Source of the DNA: Cryptomeria japonica
Taxonomy: Eukaryota; Streptophyta; Pinopsida; Cupressales; Cupressaceae
Reading direction: 5' to 3'
NCBI RefSeq assembly: GCF_030272615.1
Contig: NC_081406.1
Location: forward strand, 399,664,939-399,728,938
Length of the DNA: 64,000 nt
Part shown: positions 46,409 to 58,129 of the stretch, in pieces
Numbering within the stretch: position 1 is the stretch's first letter
Layout: every line of letters starts with the position of its first letter
Notes under the pieces: generated by a model
What the model saw: only the letters and a program-made list of their open reading frames with translations
The model's database searches: none
What the model was told of the DNA's origin: nothing
Position numbers and translations under genes: made by a program

Positions 46409-49400
46409 TTTTTTTTGATCGGTAAGAGGCCATAGCCAAAAAAATTTATTAATCAAAATTAATTTTTTACATCACTCCACTCATGCGAGCGCCAGTAGGA
46501 AAGAGTGGAGGCGAGAAAACCTCCGGCCTTGCCCGGGACTGTAGTCCAGATAGTTTCTACATCTAATTACAATAAGCATAGATTAAGAATAGTACAATAA
46601 CACCCCGGTCTAGGGTGAGCAAGTGGGAAGATATTTTCTTTCCCTTACAGGCCCATATTACTATTTTTCACTTGTCACTGTTCTCCTTGTGCTTTGTTTA
46701 AGAGTTTGAACCTTGATTGCATGTAGTCTTTTGTCATTTTAGCAACTTTCATCCTGTCATTTGTTCAAGATGGCCCTGCACCTCCTGCATGGTTAGTTTT
46801 CAAAACACTTGCCCAGATTGTTAGTCGCATGTAGTATTCCAACGTGATTTGACATCCTTCTCTGATGTTTCTAAATTCTTAACCTCATATCTCTGAAATA
46901 AGTGATCATCCATAGGTATGAATCACCTGTTTACCACCTTTTGCTTATGTACCCGGATGCTATCCCTGAAAATGGATGATATCCAGGATAAAATAACAAA
47001 AGGGGGTAAATGGGACTTCTGTCTTGCCTGAGTTCAGCTGAGGGTAATAGAGGTAGATGAGTTTTATGGCAGAATTTAACCTACATTCTTTACTCAAAAT
47101 ATTTTGCATGCAAGCCACATATTACCTGCAGTCTGTGGAGTGTCAAATAACCATTCAGTTATAGAAAGCTCAGCAGCAAGTATCAAATGAGTATATGGCA
47201 GGGCGCTTGGGGGTTACAAATGATTTTCTCAGTTCCTATAGGCCGACACATGCAAAAAATGGTAGACCTGTTGAATCGAAGAAACCTATCGATGTTTCAT
47301 CGAAAAGATGATTTATCGGATAGAATTGGGCGACGATGAACTTCAAAAGGGACTTATCGCAAGCGTTATTTTTCATCGATAGAAGGTTATCGAAGAAACC
47401 AAAGGAGGTTCCGTCGATGAGGCAAGGCTACCGAAGAAACTGCAGTATCGGTAGGACATGTAATGAATTCACCGAAGAAGATAGATCTTCCGAAAAGATG
47501 AGATTGAAGAAACTGGGGAAGGTTTCATCGATAGGACAGTTTGAGAGAAGAAGGGTGTCGAAGAGATACTAAAGTTATTGGCCGATAGAGACAGTTTCAT
47601 CGAAAGATAAAAGGTCGATAAAACATAAGAGAGTTTCATCGATATAAAGAGGGTATCAAGGGAGAGGGGACACCGATGAACCTAAGAGGGGCTCATCGAA
47701 AGCATAGATACCACCGAAAGAGGATATCGAAGAAAGCAGAGACTGTTTTCATCGACGGGAAAAGGCTTCCCAGGAAATAATGCCATCGGCGCAACATGAA
47801 GGAGACTTACGGAAAGAAGCGTTCTTATCGAAAGAATGATCACGATCAAAAAAAGATATCGATAATAATATGAGATTCGAGGAGGCTAAAAGGTACGTTA
47901 CCGATGAGTGTGGTTTTACCGATGCAACGTTATCGAGGAAGATTACTAATGAGCTCATCAATGAAAGATGATAGTGGAAGCAAATCAGCAAAAGACAGAT
48001 GGCCTCGATGAAACAATAGACCCATTCATCGAAGGAGTGTAGTGATGTCGATAGAAAAAGTGTTTCGATGGAAGGATAAAGGAAGTTACCGAAGCCCAAG
48101 GTTTCTTCGACATAAGACCCAACAATGTCCCATCAATATAAAAGGGAATCGAAGAAACCTATCGATGTTTCATCGATAAGATGATTTATCGAATAGACTT
48201 GGGCCTCGATGAACTTCAAAAGGGACTTATCGAAAGCGTTATTTTCATTGATAGAAGGTATATCGATGAAACCAAAGGAGGTTCCATCGATGAAGCAGGG
48301 CTACCTAAGAAACTTCGGTATCGGTGGGATATGTAATGAATACAACGAAGAAGATAGTTCTACCAAAATGATGAAATCGAAGAAACTAGGTAAGGTTTCA
48401 TCGATAGGACTATTCGAGAAAAGAAGGGTGTCGAAGAGATACTAAAGTTATTGGCCGACAGCGACATTTTAATCGAAAGATGACTGGTCGATGAAACATA
48501 AGAGAGTTTCATCGATATAAAGAGGGTAGCGAAGGAAAGGGAACACCGATGAACCTAAGAGGGACTCATCGAAAGCATTGATTCCAACGAAAGAGGATAT
48601 CGAAGAAAGCAAAGACAGTTTTCATCAACGGGAAAAGGCTTCCGAGGAAATAAAACCATCGGCGACTTATGAAGGAAACTTACCGCAAGAAGCATTCTTA
48701 TCGAAAGAATGATCACGATCAAACAGAAGGAGGCTACCTCGATAAAAGATATCGATAAGAATATGAGTTTCGAGGAAGCTAAAAAGCATGTTACCGATGT
48801 GTGTGGTTTTACCGATGCAACTTTATCGAGGAAGATTACTAATGAGCTCATCGATGAAAGATGATACTGAAGCAAATCATCAAAAGAAAGATGGCCTCGA
48901 TGAAACAATAGACCCATTCATCGAAGGAGTGTAGTGATGTCAATAGAAAAAGTGTTTCGATGGAAGGATAAAGGAAATACCGAAGCCCAAGGTTTCTTCG
49001 ACATGAGACCCAACGATGTCTCATCGATATAAAAAGGGTATCGAAAGAAAGGAAACGCTGATAAACTTAAGAAAGGACTCATCGGAGATTGTAATTCCAT
49101 CGATAAAAGATATCGAGGAAAGTGGAGATGGTTTTTATCGACGGGAAAAGGTATTCGAGGAGAAAATACCATCGATGCAAAGGGACTCACCGAAAGAAAC
49201 GTTCACATCAAAAGAATAAGGTCGATTAGACAAAAGGCAGTTTCATCGATAAAAGATATCGATGAGGAAATAGGTTTCGAGGAGGCTAAAAGGCATGTCT
49301 CCGATATGCGTTGTTTCGCCGATACAACTTTATTGGTGGAAGAAGTATTCGGTGAGACAATAGATCCATTCATCGACGGGGCATTGATATCGATGGAAGA

Positions 49401-49688
49401 AGTATTTCGGTGGAAAAATAAAGAAGGTCACCGAAGCCCAAGGTTTCATCGACATAAAACCCGATGGATATCAGAGAGGAAGCGGTGAGGAGACAGCCCT
49501 AGGGACCGAAAACAGTATATCGATGAATGAGGGAAATACGTGATCGAAGTGATATTCGAAACAAAAGTGTTAGTTAACGGTTTATGTTGAGAAGCCAATA
49601 TTTAAACTGAATGTTTGTCTGAGTATCTCTACAAAAATACAGGGGGCAAGAAGAGGAATAAATAAGGGGTTTAAAATAGAGTCTGGGC
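46409..49688 (-). mobile_element. Poly(A) retroposon carrying an 873-bp tandem repeat (3,280 bp)
   Basis: Flanked by an 18-bp target duplication with one mismatch: ATTTTGG(G/T)ATCTAATATT at 46391-46408 and 49689-49706. On the minus strand it ends CTTACCGATCAAAAAAAAAA, a poly(A) tail preceded by the CTTACCGATC word found at plant LINE 3' ends. These are signs of target-primed reverse transcription. The tail region (46420-46630) looks LINE-like, but no reverse transcriptase is coded. The body from 47273 to 49500 is the ATCGAT-rich 873-bp repeat. It could be a LINE-mobilised repeat transcript or a chimeric non-autonomous element. Confidence 0.65.
47273..49500. repeat. 873-bp tandem repeat rich in ATCGAT (about 2.6 copies)
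   Basis: GAAACCTATCGATGTTTCAT at 47281 recurs at 48154, an 873-bp step, and similarity continues through both units. A shorter third copy starts about 49013. The text is unusually dense in TCGA/ATCGAT words such as TTTCATCGATA. Open frames in it (for example 47336-47572 and 48209-48445) recur at the same step and are by-products of the repeat. Confidence 0.9.
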
Positions 49689-50003
49689 ATTTTGGTATCT
49701 AATATTGACATTTTGAAAAGTTTCTATTTTTGGAGAGTTTGTTTTTCACAGGACCATTCAGGCAGGCAATGAAGATTGAACATTCACAACTATTTCTAAA
49801 TCCAGAAGGTTTGAAAAGTAGACAGAGAGAGCAAAATTTGGCTAAGTGTTGGCATCGATTCCTAGAGTGGAAAGTGATCAGAAAAGTCTTAAGCATATGA
49901 GATCACTTCGAATCAACAGATGGCACCTTGAATCCGAGACATCAAAGATTGATCAAGCCTGAAAGATGGATTTTTTGCCAAAATCCATGGCATAGGGTAT
50001 CTG

Positions 50004-50880
50004 GCGCCCTAGAAGGAGATAAGGCACTGGAATGGGACACTCAAGGAAATCCTCAAAAGCTTCAAATTCCATGCGAAATGCAAAATAGCGCCCAGGTGCA
50101 ACATAGGGCACTAAAATGAGTGCCTCTTGGAATGATGGAAAAAGGAGAAATTCCACCTCTAGGTGGAAATAGCGCCCAACTAAGGATGAGGGCACCAAAA
50201 TGGGGTGCCCTTGGAATTCATAAAATGCAATGAATCCTTAGCCTACGCAAAATTCTGCCCCAAGACAGAGAAGGGCGCTAAGATAGGGTGTTTGTGGAAA
50301 TCCTCAAAAATGATAAATTCCACCTCCATGTGAAATTTGTGCCAAAGAGGACCAGTTGAGCGTTAAAATGCTTGGGTTGTGGATAAAGGAGAAACTCGAG
50401 AATTCCTTGCCAACATGAATTTGGCGACCATGGAGATGAAAGAGCGCTAGGAGAGGGTCAACATGGAAAACTAGGGGAATGATGGATTCCAAGCCCAGGA
50501 CAAAATTCCGCCCTAGGGAGTACAAGAGTGCTAAATTGAAGTTATCATGGAAAAACCCCAAAAATGATGAATTCCATCTCCAACTCAAAATGTCGCCCTA
50601 GGAAGCAGTGGGGCGTCAAATAAGGATGATGAAGGAAAAGTTAAAAATTTGTGAAATTCCATTCATGTGTGAATTTAGCGCCAAAAGAAGAGTCATGGCG
50701 CCAAAAGTAAGGAATCAGGGAAAATGTGAAATGCACTGAATTCCATGACAAAGTCAAAACAGCGCCTAGGAAGGTAGGAGGGCGTCAAAGTGAAGTCAAT
50801 ATGTAAAGTATGAAGAACATTGAATTCCATAAAACAGTTAGAAATGCACCCAAGGATGGACAAAGGCGCCAAACTTGCAA
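50004..50880 (+). repeat. 84-bp hairpin array in element B (11 units)
   Basis: Left arms (consensus TTAGCGCCC) start at 50004, 50088, 50172, 50255, 50339, 50424, 50508, 50593, 50678, 50762 and 50846, a step of 83-85 bp throughout. Each is followed after about 12 bases by a right arm such as GGGCGCTAA or GGGCGTCAA. Between boxes, GAATTCCAT words recur, at 50152-50170 as a second palindrome (ATTCCACCTCTAGGTGGAA). It takes the same place in element B that the 18-hairpin array takes in A, with unrelated sequence. Confidence 0.9.
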
Positions 50881-51568
50881 GCTCATGGAGAATGTTAAGC
50901 AAAGTGAATTCCACGCTTAAGTTAAGAAATTCAAGAAATCTTCCGAGGCAAAGCGGAATTCCAAAGGTTAGGAAAGGAATGGAAAAGCAAAAATCCCTTA
51001 GGGAAAAAATTTAAAATTTCCACTTTTAGGCACCAAATCTTATCAAAATCCGGAAATTTTTGTAGATTTGGAATCGTGAGATATTTCTCTCTCCACTGGA
51101 GCCGAGTCCTAAATTTTAGGAAGATCCCTTAAAAAAAGGAGATGGTGGACGAGCATGGAAAATTCCCTCCGGAGCAAGAAAAGTCAAGCCAAGGAGATGA
51201 ATTAGGTGAATCTTGAAGAATCTTCCAATTTCCCTCCGAAATTTGAAAAAATGGAAATTAGTGAGTTGGCAAGGAATATTCCAAGTATGACATGATTTAA
51301 TGCATTAAGAGAAATTTCCTAATTTGAACTCAACTACAAGGGAAATTCCATTTGCATGGCGTGGTAAATGGGAAAGTATGACGCATAATGAATGCGATTG
51401 CCAAATTAAATGCCTCCCAACTTAGCAGCACGATTGGAGAAATTCTATATAAGCGTGAGGATGCATTTCATTTCTCACATGCAGGATTTAAGAAAGAAGA
51501 GTTAGTTGGTGAGGAGGTCAGGAAGGTCATACTTAGAGAATTTTTCATCATTCCCAAGGTGCTTTTCC

Positions 51569-52918
51569 AGGATGAGAGAATCAAGCAAGGCGGCTACTAT
51601 CACCAGGCAATCACAGATAAAAGCAGAAATGAAGGGCTTTCTTCCAGATTCCAAGATTGCTTCAAGGTGGAAAGAGATTAGCAATACAAATATAGGCATG
51701 TTCAACTTGGCTGCCTTCAAGATCAAGATGTTTGGGACAGCAAGGCATAATCCCTCTCCTACACCTATCAAGTTTGTCAAAAGCGGAATCGTTGCAGTAG
51801 CTGGTTTTCTTCCTGCAATCCAATGTCCAGACTTGATTCTTGAATGTGCAAAGCATTACAATTTGGAGCGGAAGATAGTTTCAACATCAGATGGCAGGCT
51901 GCTAGCGACCTTGACTCCGCAATCAATTGGTGAAGCCTTCGGAATTCCTTCAAACCATTCCATGACATACAAGACCATAAATGGAGCTAAGGCAGTTTAT
52001 GAAGCGGGTCCTGGCAGATGTGCGGATATGATCAATAAACAGTGGTTTCTAAAGCCTAGGCCACATATCTCCAAAATGCCTAAGGTTCGCACCATCTTCG
52101 AATTCAAATAGGAAATTGTGGACCTGATAAAGATGCTAAGTAGGATAGTGGGATGTTCACATACTATAAATTTTGAACCATGGATGTTCTTTTACATCGG
52201 CGAAATCATGAATGCTAATGGGTTAGTGGATTGGGTCAAGTTGATCAACCACTACTTGCATGAACGGCTAAGAGATTTGAAAGAAAGGAAGTCCCAATCC
52301 TTCTTCATGAGCTCCTACGTGATTTATATGCTTGCAAGAAGGGGAGGCTTTGATGGTTTGCAAGCAAAAGGACTCATGGGTTGCGGACCGGCACAACTGA
52401 AAGTGTATGAGTGATATCCTCAGCTACATCTTCATCATACTAATTCTTACAAGCTGGCGAATGACACCCTCACTATGTATTTCACTAGACTTATACAGAA
52501 TGAATTGTGCACAAGGGTGTCACCATAGGCTAGGGCCCTTGTTCAAAAATATGGAGCTACGTTTTTACAATTTCCAAAATTCACCTATATAAAGACGTAG
52601 GGATTCTCATTCCAATCATACAAATTGCCAAGGTATCCATCCGACAAACTGGTATTGCTTGAACTCATGAGGCAGTTAACAGCCTATGATCAATTACATA
52701 AGAAGAAGAAGAAGAAGAAGCCCATTGAATTCCCGGTTGTCCTAGGTGATTACGTGGAGGTGTGCCTGAGTTCGGAGGCAGCTGAGAAAGCAGCAGAGGA
52801 GTTGGCATTCTATTGCCTGGCATTTTACACATCCAGAGCTCAATATGATCCTTATCGCCAAATTAGAAAGGTGGTTGGAGTGAAATTTATACATAAGTTT
52901 CACCTAGAAGATTACTAG
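51569..52918 (+). pseudogene. Element B copy of ORF1, broken
   Basis: All in one frame. It reads ITRQSQIKAE, SRWKEISNTNIGMFN, KSGIVAVAGFLPAIQC, NKQWFLKPRP, MSSYVIYMLAR, FLQFPKFTYIK and LPRYPSDKLVLLELMRQLTAY, matching element A ORF1 block by block. Premature stops lie at 52109 (TAG), 52412 (TGA), about 52526 (TAG) and 52598 (TAG), but no frameshift is needed. The frame ends at TAG 52916 exactly where element A's ORF1 ends. A poly-Lys run (KKKKKKK, about 52705) comes from GAA/AAG slippage. Conservation of blocks across two diverged copies shows that this was a real protein. Confidence 0.75.
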
Positions 52919-53231
52919 GCAAGTGCCAAGGATGACTTTGAAGTCCAAAAGAAAATGTATTCCAGACTGCCCCTTGACACCATCAGGATAGGTGAGATAA
53001 TGTAGGTGCCAAATCAAGTGAAAGAGGATTCGGACTTGGTGCAACCAAAATTCAAAAGTGTGAAAGATCAACCCATTCACCTGCCAGACTAGTCGGAACC
53101 TAAAATTGACGACCTAGACATCTTTTCCAGACATGTTTTAAAGTTTACCAGACACTAAGTTGATAGGCATATCAAAAGGTTAAAAGAAGCAAATGTCCAC
53201 TTGACTTTTCAATTGATGGGAAGTCTAGATT
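52919..53231 (+). pseudogene. Element B ORF1 extension, up to the Copia insertion
   Basis: After TAG 52916 the frame continues KDDFEVQKKMYSRLPLDTIR, paralleling A's VQDDVEVKRKMHSRLPLDLI. It carries several stops, then RLKEANVHLTFQL near 53175-53215, matching KLKD..NVSMAFTL of A. It is cut at 53231 by the Copia element; the AGATT there is the target site. Confidence 0.6.
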
Positions 53232-54031
53232 TGTTAATACATGGTAGCTTATGCAAAATAAGATCTTCCTAACCTTCCTTGTTCTGTTATTTATCCACAT
53301 GCTTCATGTCTGATTTATATTGCATATGATTATCGGATTGTACAAACATTGCTTATCAATATGCTATCGGGCTAACAACCCGATAGCATATTAATGTCAA
53401 TTGTTAGTTGGCATTAATATGCTATCGGGGTATTAACCCGATAGCATATTAAATGCTATAAGTTATCGGGTTAGATTCACCGATACATACTTGCTATCGG
53501 GTGCATAAACATTGGCACCGATTCACATCTGTTATCGGGCTTAATTATATCGGGCATATTTGTTGTTGGGTTTAATGAATACACCGCTTCATTTGGCATT
53601 AACATTGGTTAACAACTGCACCGGTTGGATTATATACATCATGCACTTTGAATCATCGGTGTTTATATGAACCCATTCATTATATTGATCAGTCATTATA
53701 TTATGATATTACAATATGCTATCGGGGGTTTTTGAACCGATAATCAGCATTGTGTTAATGGTATAATTGTAAAGGCACCGATCAATGGGTGCATTGATCG
53801 GTCATGCCTAAAAGGCATGACCGGTCAATACACCAATTGACCGGTTGCCTAAATGATATATATGCCAATTGAATTCATTTGGAGAAGACATACAAAATAT
53901 TAAATGATCTCTCTCCTTCAGACTTGCAGATAAAAATCAGAATTATTAGACATTGACATAATTCCTCATATCCATATATAGCATTCTTAGTTCATAACTT
54001 GTTCTTTAATTGAAATTGAAATAACTTTACA
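53232..54031 (+). repeat. Copia 5' LTR
   Basis: Starts TGTTAATACATGG and ends ACTTTACA, immediately before the primer-binding site. It contains two palindromes built on TATGCTATCGGG/CCCGATAGCATA (53360-53450), a 37-bp hairpin (53793-53829) and a TATA-like GATATATATGCC just after it (about 53854). Confidence 0.95.
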
Positions 54032-54048
54032 TGGTATCAGAGCCAAGG
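54032..54048 (+). promoter_or_regulatory. Primer-binding site (initiator tRNA-Met type)
   Basis: TGGTATCAGAGCCAAGG directly follows the 5' LTR. This is complementary to the 3' end of plant initiator tRNA-Met and is standard for plant Copia elements. Confidence 0.92.
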
Positions 54049-54120
54049 TAATCGAACCTAAGGCTATTCAATTTTGATAAAATTCAAGGACTAAGTTACA
54101 AACTACATCACATTTCCATA

Positions 54121-54714
54121 ATGGCCAACGCTATCAGATTCGAAGATAGACTCGGAGGTAGCGAAGATTTTTCAGCTTGGAAGTTTCGAATCAAAATGAT
54201 TTTAAGAGAAAACAAAGTTGATTCATATGTCCAAACTGAAAGTGCACAACCAGAAGATGAAACCGAGAAATCCACATGGATCGAGGGAAATGATAAGGCT
54301 ATTAAAATAATAGTGGATGGGGTAAGAAATAATATAATGCCCATCATTAGAAAGCAGGAGATGGCTTATAAAATGTTCAAGGCACTTGAAAGGACATTTG
54401 AGATATCAAATGCAAGTCGTACTCTGGCATTAAAACGAGAGATCAACCATATCAGTATGAACAAAGGGGAGACAATTAACTCCTACTTCATGAGGATATC
54501 AAGCCTAAGAGATGACCTAGCTTCCCTTGGATACGACATCCAAAGCAAAGAGTTAACACTCATTGCTCTAGATGGATTGCCTAGTGGATGGAACACATTC
54601 GTCCAAGGCATCAGTGCTAGGTCCAAATATCCTAAGTTTGAAAGACTAAGAGATGACTGTGTACAAGAAGAATCCAGATTGAACAAGGTAGGAATAACAG
54701 AAGAATATAGATGA
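54121..54714 (+). pseudogene. Copia gag (capsid part)
   Basis: 197 codons from ATG. It contains FSAWKFRIKMILREN near the start and the gag helical core (ALERTFEISNASRTLALKRE, then GLPSGWNTFVQGI), as in plant Copia UBN2/retrotran_gag domains. It stops at TGA 54712, earlier than expected: the zinc knuckle that normally ends gag is in the next frame from 54719, so a frameshift has separated them. The structural protein would form the virus-like particle in the cytoplasm. Confidence 0.85.
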
Positions 54715-54718
54715 AGAC

Positions 54719-56731
54719 TTGCAAGTCCTAAATACAAACATCAATAAGAAGTACAAAAAGAAGCAATTCAGGAAAAGAAAAGCTAAACAAGGCAAGAACA
54801 CTTCTAAGAAAGACCTATCACATGTTCAATGTTATAGGTGTGACAAATTCGGAAACTATGTTGCAAATTGTCCAGAGAAAGGGAAGCAAGCCACATTTGC
54901 AAAAGTGAGGAAATGTAGAAGAGAAAATGACTCCGAGAACTATGTCCTCTACTCAGCACTTACAAGCCATGCTTCAAACAAGTCTAACTCATGGGTGATC
55001 GACAATGGTTCATCCAGACACATCACCGGCCTTAGAGAAATACTAGACTCCATGATAGAGAAAGATGATGAGGAATTAACCATCGGAGACGATTCTTCAC
55101 ATCCAGTCAGAGGAATTGAAACCTGCACCATCAAACTGAAGACAGGCATGTCACTACGACTTGAAGAAGTACTATATGTTCCAGGCATCAAAAGAAATCT
55201 AATCTCCATATCAACACTAGAAGATCAAGGATACAGAGTGACCTTCATGGAAAACAAGGTGTTGGCTTGGCCAAAGAGATCCTCCATCAAAGACGCTAAG
55301 GTCATTGGTCGAAGACAAGGCTATTTGTATGAGCTATGTACAGAGCCCAATCTAGCATTGATCCATGAAGCAACTAATGCAAATGAAGTATGGCACAGGA
55401 GATTAGGCCATCTGAATTATAGAGCTTTGTCAACTATGGGAAACCTTGTCACAGGTCTACCTAAGTTGAAGCAATATCATTCAGAGGCATACAAAGGGTG
55501 TGCCTTAGGTAAAAATACCAAAAGTGCATTTCAGAATAGTACTAGGAAAACTAGCAAAGTTTTGGAGTTAATTCATTCTGATGTATGTGGACCTATGTCC
55601 GTACCCTCGCTAGGGGGATTTTTGTACTATGTAATTTTTGTTGATGACTACTCTAGGAAGACGTGGATCTACTTTCTGAAATGAAAAGAATTAGAAGAGA
55701 TCCTAAGTAGGTTTAAAGAGTTTAAAACATTAACAGAAAATCTCTCTGAAAACAAAATTAAAACCTTAAGAACTGACAATGGGGGGGAATACACATCAGG
55801 ACTATTTAAAGACTTTTGAAAAAATTCTGGGATTAAGAGGGAGTTGACAATACCTTATAATCCACAACAAAATGGAGTAGCTGAAAGGAAAAATAGAACC
55901 ATAGTAGAAGCTGCCAAAGCCATGATACTAAATCAAAATCTAAACTTGAACCTTTGGGCAGAAGCAACTAACACTGTTGTGTACATACAAAATAGATGTC
56001 CTCATTCACACCTTGAAGATAAAACTCCTGAGGAAGTCTTTACCAAGACAAAACCAGATATCAGCCATCTTAGGATATTTGGGTGTCCGATCTATATTCA
56101 TGTACCTAAAGAGAAAAGACTAAAACTAGAACCCTCTGTAAAAAAGGGAATACTTGTAGGATACAATGAAACTTCTAAAGCCTACAGAATCTATGTACAA
56201 GGGCAGAGAAATATTGAACTCGGTAGGGATGTAATCTTCGAAGAAGATTTAGCCTTCAAAAGGGCCCAAAATACAATAGAACCTGAAATTCATAATCCTA
56301 CTCCTAACCTAGAAGAAGAACCTACTCCTGAGCTTCAGAGGGAGTATCTTGAGGAAACTATAAGTGAAACACAAGACCCACCTATAGATAATCGCAAGAA
56401 AAGACCACTATGGGCCACCAAAACTATAGCAGAAGCTCAGAAGTTCGCTGCTCCTTCAGGAACCTTCAGGGAAAGCAAGAGGCCTGATAAATTCATCAAC
56501 TATGTTGCACTTATGAATGATCTCTCTAAAGCTGAACCTAACAATGTTTCAGATGCACTCAAACATCAAGTATGGATAGATGCCATGACTGAAGAATATC
56601 AGTCCATTATGAAGAATGATGTTTGGGAGATTGTTCCTAGGCCAACCAAGAAGTCTGTTGTGTCTTCTAAATGGTTGTTTAAAATCAAGCATGCTGCAGA
56701 TGGCAGTATTGAAAAACACAAGGCCAGATAG
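54719..56731 (+). pseudogene. Copia nucleocapsid, protease and integrase region, broken
   Basis: One frame with internal TGA stops at 55682 and about 55817, ending at TAG 56729. It contains a zinc knuckle (CYRCDKFGNYVANC; the usual His is Asn), a protease site (VIDNGSSRHITG, where active enzymes have DSGA or DTGA), then a GAG-pre-integrase block (VWHRRLGHLNYRALS). The integrase core has Asp in HSDVCGPM, Asp in RTDNGGEYTS and Glu in NGVAERKNRT. The RT entry (VSSKWLFKIK) lies near the end. The altered protease and knuckle residues as well as the stops argue that this copy is dead. Confidence 0.9.
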
Positions 56732-56737
56732 GGTTCT

Positions 56738-57462
56738 CACAGAAGGAAGGAATAGATTACGAAGAAACATTTGCACCTGTTGCCAGGTACACATCAATAA
56801 GAGTTGTCCTAGCCATTGCAGCAGCAAAGGGGTGGAAGGTACATCAGATGGATGTTAAGACAGCATTCCTAAATGGTGAGATCGTGGAAGAAGTCTACTT
56901 AGAGCAACCTGAAGGGTTTGAAATTCATGATGCAGAGTCTCATGTGTGTAGACTCAAGAAAGCTCTCTATGGGCTCAAACAAGCTCCTAGAGCCTGGTAT
57001 GAAAGAATTGACACCTATCTCTCAAAGCTGGGTTTCTCTAAGAATGATGCAGATCCTAATCTCTACCTCAAAAGAAATAAAGGTGATATGTTAATATTAA
57101 TTTTATATGTTGATGACTTATTAATCACAGGAGATGATCACCTAATAGAGCAATGCAAGAAAGATCTATCCACAGAATTTGATATGAAAAACTTGGGGCT
57201 TCTTCATTACTTCCTAGGATTGGAAGTATGGCAGAATTATGATAATATTGTACTGAACCAAGGGAAGTACACCTTGGACATATTGACAAGATTTGGAATG
57301 CTAAACTGCAGACCCATGACCTCTCCTATGGAAACCAACTTCCATAAACTTAAAGAAGCAGCAGCAGAATCAAGACCTACTGACCCCACTCAATACAGGC
57401 AGATGATTGGGTCCCTGATGTATCTGGTAAATACAAAGGTCAGATATCTGCTATGCTGTTAA
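56738..57462 (+). pseudogene. Copia reverse transcriptase, core
   Basis: After a frameshift near 56730 the RT continues with YTSIRVVLAIAAAKGW, then QMDVKTAFLNGE (first catalytic Asp), KALYGLKQAPRAWYE and LYVDDLLITG (the YVDD box). The C-terminal part reads GSLMYLVNT, then another frameshift near 57440 leads into the RNase H frame. The catalytic residues themselves are unchanged. Confidence 0.92.
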
Positions 57463-58051
57463 TGCCTTAAGTCAATTCATGTGTGAACCCAAGGAGATAC
57501 ACCTGGTTGCAGTAAAGCATATAATGAGATATCTACAAGGTACCCTAAAGCTTGGCCTTAAATATGAAAAGGTTGACATAGATCTACATGGATTTACAAA
57601 TTCAGATTGGGCTGGCAGTGTGACTGACAGAAAGAGCACTTCAAGGTGCTGCTTCAGTTTAGGGTCAGCCATGATATCCTGGATCAGCAGAAAACAATCT
57701 TCAGTAGCTCAGAGTTCCACAAAGGCTGAATATATTGCAGCTTCAATGGCTGCCCGAGAAGCAGTATGGCTAAGGAAATTGCTCGTGGGATTATTTGGAG
57801 AACCTATGAAACCTACAGTCATTCAGTGTGATAATCAAAGCTGTATAAAACTCTCTGTAAATCCAGTATTTCATAACAGGTCCAAACATATTGAGATTCC
57901 ATATCACTATGTACGAAATATGGTTGACAGGAATGTGATAAAGTTAGAATATGTGTGTACAGGAGATCAGACTGCAGATATTCTGACCAAACCACTTTCC
58001 AGAGTGAAGGTTGATCACTTCAGAAAGGATTTAGGTATGATAGAAAGGTAA
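57455..58051 (+). pseudogene. Copia RNase H and 3' end of pol
   Basis: The frame resumes with QFMCEPKEIHLVAVKHIMRY, then DWAGSVTDRKSTS, QSSVAQSSTKAEYIA, CDNQSC and HIEIPYHYVR, all standard Copia RNase H landmarks. ADILTKPL precedes the stop at 58049. The Asp and Glu residues expected at the active site are present. Confidence 0.9.
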
Positions 58052-58129
58052 TCTGCTTTGTAATCTATACTTACATATATTTAAGATGTTTAATGTGTAA
58101 ACTTCTTTGTCATGTCTGGACTATCTCTT

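Noticed and set aside
47336-48917. Open frames of 78-120 codons in the 47-49 kb region, both strands
   Set aside because: They recur at the 873-bp repeat step and have biased composition set by the ATCGAT words. No resemblance to a known protein.
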